The notes under the pieces: model-generated | Databases searched by the model: none | What the model was told of the DNA's origin: nothing | What the model saw: the letters and a program-made list of their open reading frames with translations, nothing else | Program-made: the position numbers and the translations under genes | Shown: piece by piece, positions 1 to 7,553 of the stretch | Position numbering within the stretch: position 1 is the first letter of the stretch | Layout: every line of letters starts with the position of its first letter | DNA from: Palsa-892 sp963751615 | GTDB taxonomy: Bacteria > Pseudomonadota > Alphaproteobacteria > Rhizobiales > Xanthobacteraceae | Direction: 5' to 3' | Assembly: GCA_963751615.1 (NCBI GenBank) | Contig: CAVVVG010000005.1 | Location: forward strand, 744,001 to 808,000 | DNA: 64,000 nt

Positions 1-438
1 CACCGAGCCCGTGAACGTGATTGCACCGATGGCGGCGCCAATCGACATTTCTACAAGGCTCGATCCGTGAATATGGCCTGGGTCACCGATGCCGAAAGCC
101 TGCGGTGCATTGAGCGCGCCTGCGGCGACCAACACGGCTGCAAGACCGACCAGCGAATGGAATGCCGCTACAAGTTCCGGCATCGACGTCATCGAAATCC
201 GGCGCGCGGTGATCGCGCCGATCGTGCCACCAATCGTCAATCCACCGACCACCAGTACCCAACCTATCGGTCCGGCGGGCGGCGTCGCCGCAAGCGTGGT
301 TGCAATCGCGATCGCCATCCCAGCCATGCCGAACAGATTGCCTTGCCGCGATGTCTCCGGACTCGATAGTCCGCGCAGAGCCAGGATGAACAAAACCCCA
401 GCGGCAAGATAGAGCAACGCGACGATATTTCCGCTCAT
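1..438 (-). CDS. pntB: NAD(P) transhydrogenase subunit beta, 3' end outside window
   Basis: Inner-membrane subunit of the proton-translocating transhydrogenase, which drives hydride transfer from NADH to NADP+ with the proton gradient. The 146 visible residues from the ATG at 438 are hydrophobic and carry the family's early signature: an ETSRQGN segment, then GGTIGAITARRI and a PELVAAFHSLVG stretch. These belong to the N-terminal membrane domain; the NADP-binding domain III (roughly the last 180 residues of the family) lies outside the window. It follows pntAB by 7 bases in the same operon. Identification is firm; only length and integrity of the missing part are unknown. Confidence 0.95.
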   Translation of the reverse strand, partial: MSGNIVALLYLAAGVLFILALRGLSSPETSRQGNLFGMAGMAIAIATTLAATPPAGPIGWVLVVGGLTIGGTIGAITARRISMTSMPELVAAFHSLVGLAAVLVAAGALNAPQAFGIGDPGHIHGSSLVEMSIGAAIGAITFTGSV

Positions 439-445
439 CGCTCCC

Positions 446-766
446 TCACTTCTTCTTTTTCTGGTACATCGCGAGCATACGCTGGGTGACCAGGAAGCCA
501 CCAAAGATATTCACTGCCGCCATTGTAAGCGCCGCGAAACCGAGCGCGCGCGCCCACCAGGTCGCCGTTTCATCGCCCGCAACCGAAACACCGACGGCCA
601 GGAGCGCACCGACAACAATCACCGAAGAGATCGCGTTCGTCACCGACATCAACGGCGTATGCAGCGCTGGCGTCACCGACCAAACAACAAAATAACCGAC
701 AAACACCGCAAGGACGAAAACCGAAAACCGAACCACAAAGGGATCAACGACCATCATCTCGTGCAT
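446..766 (-). CDS. pntAB: NAD(P) transhydrogenase subunit alpha part 2 (membrane part)
   Basis: A 106-residue membrane protein with three predicted transmembrane stretches (about residues 9-31, 43-62 and 70-95) and the conserved PALHTPLMSVTNAISS segment of the PntA C-terminal domain. In alphaproteobacteria the alpha subunit is commonly split into a soluble NAD-binding protein and this small membrane protein, as here. Its ATG overlaps the pntAA stop by one base, so translation is probably coupled. It forms domain II of the proton channel together with PntB. The tail ends in four lysines, expected on the cytoplasmic side. Confidence 0.95.
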   Translation of the reverse strand: MHEMMVVDPFVVRFSVFVLAVFVGYFVVWSVTPALHTPLMSVTNAISSVIVVGALLAVGVSVAGDETATWWARALGFAALTMAAVNIFGGFLVTQRMLAMYQKKKK

Positions 767-1896
767 CAGCGCCCTCCCTTGAAGTTCGGATTTACAACGG
801 TGCCGTCACGCGTCAGTAGCGTCGCTTTCACGATCTCGTCATCCCAAGGAACGTTCAGTTTTTTGTCCTTGATCAAAACCTCAAGAAACGCGAGCAGATT
901 TTTTGCGTAGAGCAACGATGACGACGCAGCGAGACGTCCCGGCACGTTCAGAAATCCAACGATCTTCACTCCGCTATGTTCGACAACTTTTCCTGGCTGC
1001 GAAACTTCGCAATTTCCACCACGCTCAACGGCAAGATCAACGATGACCGAACCAGGTTTCATCGATTCCACCATCGTTCTCGTCACGAGCCTCGGTGCCG
1101 GCCGGCCCGGGATTAGCGCAGTCGTAATCACAATGTCTTGTTTTGCAATATGCGAGGCGACAAGCACTGCTTGTTTCGCCTGATATTCTTTGGACATTTC
1201 CTTGGCATAGCCTGCGGCCGTTTCCGCCTGTTTGAATTCCTCGTCCTCGACCGCAATAAATTTTCCGCCCAGCGACTCGACCTGCTCTTTCGCCGCCGGC
1301 CGCACGTCGGTAGCGGTGACGATCGCACCGAGACGGCGCGCGGTGGCAATGGCCTGCAAGCCCGCGACACCCGCGCCCATCACGAAAATTCTCGCCGCCG
1401 GAATCGTGCCTGCTGCCGTCATCATCATGGGAAGCGCTCGGCCATATTCCGCCGAAGCATCGATCACGGCGCGATAGCCCGCGAGATTCGCTTGCGACGA
1501 CAAAACGTCCATCACCTGGGCGCGCGTGATGCGAGGCATCAATTCCATTGCGAACGAGGCAACCTTCGCAGTGGCCATTTCGGCGAGTGCCGCCTCGTTG
1601 CCGTAGGGATCCATGATCGCGACAACGATTGCACCGGGTTTGTAATTCGGAAGTTCTGCTTTCGAGGGTCGCCGTACTTTCAGTACAATGTCGGCGTCGC
1701 GGACCGCGTCTTTCGCAGAACCCGCGATCTTCGCCCCCGCGGCTTCGAAATCCTTGTCGAGAATACCGGCCTTCGTGCCCGCGCCTTTTTCCACGACGAC
1801 CTCGCCGCCCATGCTTACCATACGCTTCACGGTATCGGGCGTTGCGGCGACGCGCGGCTCACCGCCGTCGATTTCCGCACAAATTGCGATTTTCAT
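766..1896 (-). CDS. pntAA: NAD(P) transhydrogenase subunit alpha part 1 (NAD-binding)
   Basis: Soluble domain I of the transhydrogenase, 376 residues. It starts like the alanine dehydrogenase/PNT family (GGEPRVAATPDTVKRM) and carries the Rossmann NAD-binding motif GAGVAG at residues 174-179, followed by an acidic end of beta-2 (TATDVR). The RQD-loop region is present near residues 121-136. It binds NAD(H) and hands hydride to the NADP site on PntB. It lies 20 bases after the small oxidase-subunit gene and overlaps pntAB by one base. A 287-residue open frame on the opposite strand is a shadow of this gene. Confidence 0.97.
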   Translation of the reverse strand: MKIAICAEIDGGEPRVAATPDTVKRMVSMGGEVVVEKGAGTKAGILDKDFEAAGAKIAGSAKDAVRDADIVLKVRRPSKAELPNYKPGAIVVAIMDPYGNEAALAEMATAKVASFAMELMPRITRAQVMDVLSSQANLAGYRAVIDASAEYGRALPMMMTAAGTIPAARIFVMGAGVAGLQAIATARRLGAIVTATDVRPAAKEQVESLGGKFIAVEDEEFKQAETAAGYAKEMSKEYQAKQAVLVASHIAKQDIVITTALIPGRPAPRLVTRTMVESMKPGSVIVDLAVERGGNCEVSQPGKVVEHSGVKIVGFLNVPGRLAASSSLLYAKNLLAFLEVLIKDKKLNVPWDDEIVKATLLTRDGTVVNPNFKGGR

Positions 1897-1916
1897 TCCA
1901 GGACCAGGCTAAATAA

Positions 1917-2069
1917 TCAGGTGAGGAAAACGAACATCAGAATGAGCACAGCAGCAATCAGAATTACCACCCACTTGGTGAGCACCAGAAAGTTGTTATA
2001 GGTTTCCTCGTGCTGCTCGTAATCGTCGCCAGGTACCGTCGCGTATTTCGGAGCCCCATGGTTGGCCAT
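1917..2069 (-). CDS. aa3-type cytochrome c oxidase subunit IV-like small membrane protein
   Basis: A 50-residue peptide: a charged, hydrophilic N-terminus (MANHGAPKYATVPGDDYEQH) followed by one transmembrane helix near residues 30-48. This is the size and layout of the bacterial aa3 oxidase subunit IV family (COX4_pro_2), a single-helix accessory subunit of the Paracoccus-type oxidase. The ATG at 2069 gives the family's usual length. It sits 20 bases upstream of pntAA, an arrangement I know from other Rhizobiales. No other oxidase genes are in the window, so the link to the oxidase is by family, not by context. Confidence 0.85.
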   Translation of the reverse strand: MANHGAPKYATVPGDDYEQHEETYNNFLVLTKWVVILIAAVLILMFVFLT

Positions 2070-2147
2070 TTTTATCCCCATCGAAATTCAGATTGTTCGT
2101 AGCCCAAACCAGGATTACCGGAAAGGCCCCCAGCGAGCAACCGGGAC

Positions 2148-3515
2148 TCAGGCAGCTCCTTCAAGTTCAAGTTTCGCAACTCCCAATGCCGCACTCTGCC
2201 GTTTTTCCACATTTTCCATTGAAAAGTTTTCGATCGCACTCTCGAACAGATCGTGAAAATTGAGTTCCGCCGCCAGATGCAGAAATACGCCGCCAAGCCC
2301 GATCGCAGCACGATCCATCAACACGAATTCACGCGGAATGATGACCGGCCCCTGCTCCTTAAGCGCCATATGCACACGGTATGCCTCGCGCCGTCCGTAT
2401 TCGCTCGGTTTTACACTGTCGGCGATGGTGCGAATACGGTCGTCCATCAACGGGCCGTAGATAAAGCGCGCCCATATATTAAGTGTATCGATTAGGCCGC
2501 GCGTAAGGCCTTTGAAGCCCCAGGTCTCATAGGCATGAATCACGCGCTCTTCCTGATTGTGCCGAAGCCCGCGATAGAGATCGACTACGCCCCCCACAAA
2601 TTTCGGAGGGAAAATACGGATGCAACCGTAGTCGAGAAGATTAATTCCATGTGGCTCACTCACTTCCTCGAACGCGGTATAATTTCCAAGATGTGGGTCG
2701 CCGTGAATCACGCCGAAGCGACTGAATGGCAGCCACCATGCTTTGAACATCGCTGTCGCCAGCCGATTGCGTATCTCAAGCGTAGCATCTTTGTGGGCCA
2801 GTAACTTTTTTCCTTCAAGCCAGTCGAGCGTAAGGAGGCGCCCCGAGGAAAGTTCAGGCCATACGTTCGGGACGCGAACTTCGGGAACGTCCACGAGAAT
2901 CTCTCGATAAAGCGCGACGTGCTTTGCCTCCCGACGATAATCAAGCTCCTCGCGCACACGTGCACCGATTTCTTTTGCGATTTCGCGTGTATCGATGGCA
3001 GAGTCCATATGGCGGCGGATCGCGAAAATAATTTCGAGCTGCCGCAAATCTGCCTCAACAGCTGATTGCATATCCGGATATTGCAGCTTGGCCGCCAGTT
3101 TTGCGCCACCGAGTGACGTCGCCCGATGCACTTGGCCAAGCGAGGCCGCAGCTGCGGGATGGTGTTCGAACGAGCCGAATTTCGTTTGCCAATCTGCTCC
3201 CAGCTCAGCCGCCATTCGCCGTTTTACGAACGCCCAACCCATCGGCGGTGCGTCGCTCTGCAATTTCATAAGCTCAGCCGCATATTCCGGCGGCAACACG
3301 TCGGGAATGGTGGCAATCAGCTGCGCCACCTTCATGATTGGCCCCTTAAGATTGCCCAGGGCCGCTGCGAGTTCGATGGCATTCTTTCCGCGATCGAGCG
3401 CGAATCCAAACATACGCGAACCGACCATCTTGGCTGCGACGCCACCCACGTTAGTACCGACGCGCGCATAGCGCGACGCACGGGCAGATAAGCGATTGCG
3501 TTCGCGGTCAATCAT
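2148..3515 (-). CDS. ABC1/UbiB-family atypical kinase
   Basis: A 455-residue member of the ABC1/ADCK/UbiB family, atypical kinases or ATPases tied to ubiquinone synthesis or lipid handling. Visible motifs are the KxGQ-like KVAQ at residues 62-65, an Ala-rich nucleotide loop with SLGQVHRA at 125-132, the beta-3 lysine region AAKLQYP, the catalytic loop HGDPHLGNY at 271-279 and a DFG-like LLDYGC at 293-298. No C-terminal transmembrane pair like that of UbiB is obvious, so it is closer to the soluble ABC1 proteins common in Rhizobiales. It is read toward the pnt operon; a 78-base gap separates it from the oxidase peptide. The substrate is not known. Confidence 0.88.
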   Translation of the reverse strand: MIDRERNRLSARASRYARVGTNVGGVAAKMVGSRMFGFALDRGKNAIELAAALGNLKGPIMKVAQLIATIPDVLPPEYAAELMKLQSDAPPMGWAFVKRRMAAELGADWQTKFGSFEHHPAAAASLGQVHRATSLGGAKLAAKLQYPDMQSAVEADLRQLEIIFAIRRHMDSAIDTREIAKEIGARVREELDYRREAKHVALYREILVDVPEVRVPNVWPELSSGRLLTLDWLEGKKLLAHKDATLEIRNRLATAMFKAWWLPFSRFGVIHGDPHLGNYTAFEEVSEPHGINLLDYGCIRIFPPKFVGGVVDLYRGLRHNQEERVIHAYETWGFKGLTRGLIDTLNIWARFIYGPLMDDRIRTIADSVKPSEYGRREAYRVHMALKEQGPVIIPREFVLMDRAAIGLGGVFLHLAAELNFHDLFESAIENFSMENVEKRQSAALGVAKLELEGAA

Positions 3516-3917
3516 GAAACTGCTAGTTTCTGGTTTCTCTTTGCCAAGATAGGCGCTCGGCTACGAAAAGCCAGTTGCTTAAGCCGCAAAAAGATCTCTA
3601 AAAAAGGCGTGCCACGAACCGCTTTTATCACTAGATTTTTCCTATATTGCAGTTTCAGCACTTTTTGGGCACCTTCAAATCGCCGATAATGCTATTGCTC
3701 GCGCTGATTCCTAGCTCACGATAAACATCGAACGGCTCCTGAAGAACCGAACGCCGGCATCTCGTGAGGTATCTTACAGAATTGGTGGCCGTAGTCGCGG
3801 ACATAACCAGTTTCGTCGCATGTAGGCGGCGATTTTACGAATTAGCAGCCAGAAAGCGATGGCGACGCAGCCGAAAGATCACGACAAATGTCGTCGGACA
3901 AGAGTACAAATGCTACC
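3516..3917. other. Intergenic region, no supported gene
   Basis: 402 bases between the ABC1 kinase start and the M3 peptidase stop. It must hold the kinase promoter on the minus strand. The longest minus-strand frame with an ATG that I can see reads 49 codons (about 3654-3800) and ends KVPKKC; it has no recognisable family or clear Shine-Dalgarno sequence. I see no tRNA, repeat or convincing terminator. Confidence 0.5.
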
Positions 3918-5753
3918 TTACGTTTTCGCGTCGAGATTCTCGATTTCACTGATCATGCCATCGATCAGATCGAGCCCAGTCTGCCAAAATTGCGGATCAC
4001 GTGCATCAAGGCCGAACGGTTTGAGCAGTTCGGAGTGATGCTTGGTTCCGCCGGCAGCAAGCATAGCCAGATAACGGTCGGCAAAACCCGTATCAGTCTT
4101 CTCGTAGACCGCATAGAGCGAATTCACGAGGCAGTCACCGAATGCGTAGGCGTACACGTAGAACGGAGAATGAATGAAATGGCCGATGTAAGTCCAATAC
4201 GTTTCATAGCCGGGACCGAGCCGGATCGCGGGCCCGAGACTTTCGCTTTGCACTTCAAGCCAGAGTTCTCCGAGCCGGTCCGACGTAAGTTCGCCCTGTT
4301 TCCGCTCAGAGTGAACTTTCCGTTCAAACGTATAGAACGCGATCTGCCGCACGACTGTATTCAGCATGTCCTCGACCTTTTGGGCGAGCATGGCCTTCTT
4401 CTCTCGCGGGTCGGTGATCTTCGATAGCAGTGAACGGAACGTCAGCATCTCCCCGAAGACGCTAGCGGTTTCCGCAAGTGTAAGTGGGGTCGGCGCCATG
4501 AGGGCACCGTTCGGCGCCGCCAGAACCTGATGAACACCGTGACCCAATTCGTGCGCGAGCGTCATTACATCGCGCGGCCGGCCTTGATAGTTGAGCAGCA
4601 CATATGGATGGGCCGACGGTACGGTTGGATGCGCGAACGCACCGGGAGATTTTCCGGGACGGATCGGCGCGTCGATCCATTGCTCGTCGAAGAAACGCTT
4701 CGCGACCGCGGCCATCTTCTGCGAGAAAGCGCCGTAAGCGAAGAGCACCGTTTCGCGCGCTTCGTTCCAATTGATGGTGCGCATTGGCACTTTCGGAAGT
4801 GGTGCGTTGCGATCCCAGTAACTCAGCGTTTCCTTGCCAAGCCATTTTGCTTTCAGCGCATAGTAGCGATGCGACAGTCGCGGGAACGATGCCCGCACAG
4901 CGGATACAAGTGCCTCGACTAATTCGCGCTCGACGCGGTTTGAGAGATGACGATCGTCCGCAATATCCTCGAAGCCGCGCCAGCGGTCGGAAATTTCTTT
5001 GTCCTTGGCAAGCGTGTTGGTAACGAGCGTGAAGATGCGCAGATTGTTGCGAAACACCTCGGCGATTGCATCCGCGGCAGTGTGCCGCCGCTTTTCATCC
5101 GGATCCATCAGGAGATTGAGTGCGGGCTCAAGTGTTAGTTCTTCACCGTCGATTGTGAAGCGCAGGGTGGTGAGCGTTTCATCAAACAATCGATTCCATG
5201 CACCTCGCCCAGTTACAGATTTTTCATGAAAGAGCTGCTCAATCTTATCGTCGAGCTGATAAGGCCGCTCCTTGCGAACATCCTCAATCCAGGGTCGGTA
5301 GTGGCCGAGCACGGGCGTCGCCAGTGCTTTTTCGATCAACGTGTCATTGATGCGATTAAGTTCCAGTGTAAAAAATAGAAGATGAGATGATGCCGTAGTA
5401 ATTTTTTCCTGCACGTCTCCATAAAACTTGGCGCGTTTTGGATCGGTCGTATCGCCCGCGTAAACCAGACCTGCGAAGGAAATCAGCTTACCGAGCAAAT
5501 CCTCAATCGCCTCAAAACGTTTCACAGCGGCCGCGAGATTTTCACCTGCATTCGACGCTGAAGCAATCGCCGCAAGCTTACCCTTGTAGGTTTCCTCGAA
5601 CGCAACGCATTGGGCGTGGGCCAGTGCGAGATCGGCCGAGACTTCCGGGGCGTCGATTCCGGAATAGAGGTCCTTCAGGTTCCATTCCGGCAAGAGTCCC
5701 AGTGTTTCGGTCTTGCGCGCAACTGCTGAGGACGGGTGATGGAGGGTGGGCAT
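3918..5753 (-). CDS. pepF: M3 family oligoendopeptidase (PepF type)
   Basis: A 611-residue cytoplasmic zinc metallopeptidase that cleaves short peptides. The zinc site HELGH is at residues 401-405 (HExxH) and the third ligand is Glu428 in LAETASVFGE, the M3 arrangement. An N-terminal PepF-type domain precedes the catalytic half, and the length matches the oligoendopeptidase F/M3 group (about 600 residues). No signal peptide is visible. The gene stands alone, divergent from the sigma-54 regulator. ATG at 5753 is the only reasonable start. The natural substrate cannot be read from the sequence. Confidence 0.95.
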   Translation of the reverse strand: MPTLHHPSSAVARKTETLGLLPEWNLKDLYSGIDAPEVSADLALAHAQCVAFEETYKGKLAAIASASNAGENLAAAVKRFEAIEDLLGKLISFAGLVYAGDTTDPKRAKFYGDVQEKITTASSHLLFFTLELNRINDTLIEKALATPVLGHYRPWIEDVRKERPYQLDDKIEQLFHEKSVTGRGAWNRLFDETLTTLRFTIDGEELTLEPALNLLMDPDEKRRHTAADAIAEVFRNNLRIFTLVTNTLAKDKEISDRWRGFEDIADDRHLSNRVERELVEALVSAVRASFPRLSHRYYALKAKWLGKETLSYWDRNAPLPKVPMRTINWNEARETVLFAYGAFSQKMAAVAKRFFDEQWIDAPIRPGKSPGAFAHPTVPSAHPYVLLNYQGRPRDVMTLAHELGHGVHQVLAAPNGALMAPTPLTLAETASVFGEMLTFRSLLSKITDPREKKAMLAQKVEDMLNTVVRQIAFYTFERKVHSERKQGELTSDRLGELWLEVQSESLGPAIRLGPGYETYWTYIGHFIHSPFYVYAYAFGDCLVNSLYAVYEKTDTGFADRYLAMLAAGGTKHHSELLKPFGLDARDPQFWQTGLDLIDGMISEIENLDAKT

Positions 5754-5944
5754 AGTCAGTCTTATGGATTGAACAACGGAACGATTCTCTCGTTCCTTAC
5801 AGCTTTATATATGTAACGTGGTCACGCGCGGATCAATCAGACCTGTTGCACCTCCGTAAAAGGCGCGATTCAGCTTCCGTTAACGGCAGTCGCCCACAGT
5901 GACCCGAAATGGGACGGGCGGCTCGACCGCCTTTAGGAGGGCGC

Positions 5945-7462
5945 ATGTCTACGCGCGTACTTGTCGTCGACGACGATCCAATCCAACGCCGGCTGATCGA
6001 CGCGATGCTCAAACGCTTCGGCTATGCGCCCGAGCTGATCGACAATGGTGATGCGGCGCTTCGTCTGCTGAAGAGCCCCGAAGGCGCCAGTTTCGCCTGC
6101 ATGATCCTCGATCTCGTCATGCCCGATCTCGACGGCCTCGGCGTGCTTGGCCGGCTGAAAGAGGACGATATCGATTTGCCTGTGATCGTTCTCACCGCGC
6201 AGGGCTCTATCGACACCGTTATTTCTGCCATGCGCGCGGGCGCGGTCGATTTCTGCGTGAAGCCAGTCGGCCCCGAGCGGTTGCACGTCTCCGTACGCAA
6301 TGCTCTCGCCCAAGCAGCGCTTACCGGCGAAGTGCGCCGAATGCAGCGCGCTGCCTTCGACGTGGTTGCTTTCAGTGATTTCTCGACCGCGAGCACCCGC
6401 ATGCAAGCGACGCTCAAGCTCGCGGAAAAGGCTGCAAGTTCTGATATTCCGGTATTGCTCGAAGGCGAATCCGGCGTCGGCAAGGAACTGTTGGCACGTG
6501 CCATTCGCGCAGCCGGCGTACGCGCCAACAAACCTTTTGTCGCGGTAAATTGTGGCGCGATCCCAGTTAATCTGGTGGAGTCGATTCTATTCGGCCATGA
6601 GAAGGGCGCTTTCACCGGGGCATCCGATCGCCAAATAGGAAAATTCGTTGAAGCCGACGGTGGCACGCTCTTTCTCGATGAGATCGACGAGTTGCCTGCC
6701 GATACCCAGGTGAAGCTGCTACGCGCGCTACAGGAAGACGAAGTCGATCCGGTCGGCGCCCGCAAGCCGGTAAAGGTGAACTTCCGGCTTATCTCTGCAA
6801 CCAATCGTGATCTTCTACAATTTGTGAAAACCGGAAATTTTCGCGAGGACCTTTTCTATCGCTTGCACATTTTCCCAATCACCGTCCCACCGCTCCGCGA
6901 TCGTCTCGAGGACGTGTCGAATCTCGTCCGCCGTTTCGTCACACGCTTCGCCGCCGAAGAAAGAAAACGTGTCCGTTCCGTTTCTGCCGACGCAATCAAA
7001 ATGCTCACGAGCTATCGCTGGCCCGGGAATGTGCGTCAGCTCGAGAATGCGGTTTTTCGCGCGGTCGTATTGGCCGAGAGCGACGAAATCGGCGTCGCCG
7101 AATTTCCGCAGATTGCCGCCCAGGTACCCGGATTCGAAAATTTTTCGATGCCGCAAGTCACCCCGCCCGTTCAATCGACAACGTCCCCGCTTATTCTGGA
7201 TGCGCCCGCGATTTCACCGTCTGTTGTACCCGACGCGCTCGTCCTTGTGGGTGATGACGGCCATGTCAAGCTCATGCAGGAACTGGAAGCCGAGGTTATT
7301 CGTTTTGCCATTGCACATTATCGAGGCCGAATGACTGAAGTGTCACGGAGGTTGGGCATTGGCCGTTCAACGCTCTATCGCAAACTCAAGGATTTGGGCA
7401 TTGCGGCAGAGCCGAACCCAGAATCAGCCGAATCGGCCGATTCGGCCGTGGCCAGGAAGTAA
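5945..7462 (+). CDS. Sigma-54-dependent response regulator (NtrC family)
   Basis: 505 residues. The ATG at 5945 is preceded by AGGAGG four bases upstream, which favours it over an in-frame upstream start. Domains: receiver (acidic pocket D9-D11, phospho-acceptor D56), AAA+ sigma-54 activator domain with Walker A GESGVGKE at 174-181, the sigma-54 contact loop GAFTGA at 221-226 and Walker B LFLDEID near 243-249, and a C-terminal Fis-type helix-turn-helix (VSRRLGIGRSTLYRKLKDLG). No sensor kinase is adjacent, so its partner is unknown. The L,D-transpeptidase and DUF882 genes follow on the same strand, so a cell-envelope target is possible, but that is inference. Confidence 0.95.
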   Translation: MSTRVLVVDDDPIQRRLIDAMLKRFGYAPELIDNGDAALRLLKSPEGASFACMILDLVMPDLDGLGVLGRLKEDDIDLPVIVLTAQGSIDTVISAMRAGAVDFCVKPVGPERLHVSVRNALAQAALTGEVRRMQRAAFDVVAFSDFSTASTRMQATLKLAEKAASSDIPVLLEGESGVGKELLARAIRAAGVRANKPFVAVNCGAIPVNLVESILFGHEKGAFTGASDRQIGKFVEADGGTLFLDEIDELPADTQVKLLRALQEDEVDPVGARKPVKVNFRLISATNRDLLQFVKTGNFREDLFYRLHIFPITVPPLRDRLEDVSNLVRRFVTRFAAEERKRVRSVSADAIKMLTSYRWPGNVRQLENAVFRAVVLAESDEIGVAEFPQIAAQVPGFENFSMPQVTPPVQSTTSPLILDAPAISPSVVPDALVLVGDDGHVKLMQELEAEVIRFAIAHYRGRMTEVSRRLGIGRSTLYRKLKDLGIAAEPNPESAESADSAVARK

Positions 7463-7553
7463 CACCCGACAGCGGAATGCCTGCCAGCCGAGTTTCCGCC
7501 TTGATTTAAGCGTGCCGGGTTGTCAAAACCTACTCCGTCCGATGGAGGTAGAG

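Noticed and set aside
1138..2001. 287-codon plus-strand open frame
   Set aside because: It lies opposite pntAA; the protein is Arg/His-rich with no family pattern, as expected of an antisense shadow.
3654..3800. 49-codon minus-strand frame in the 3516-3917 gap
   Set aside because: Codon pattern is not clearly coding, no Shine-Dalgarno site and no known family; conservation in relatives would be needed.
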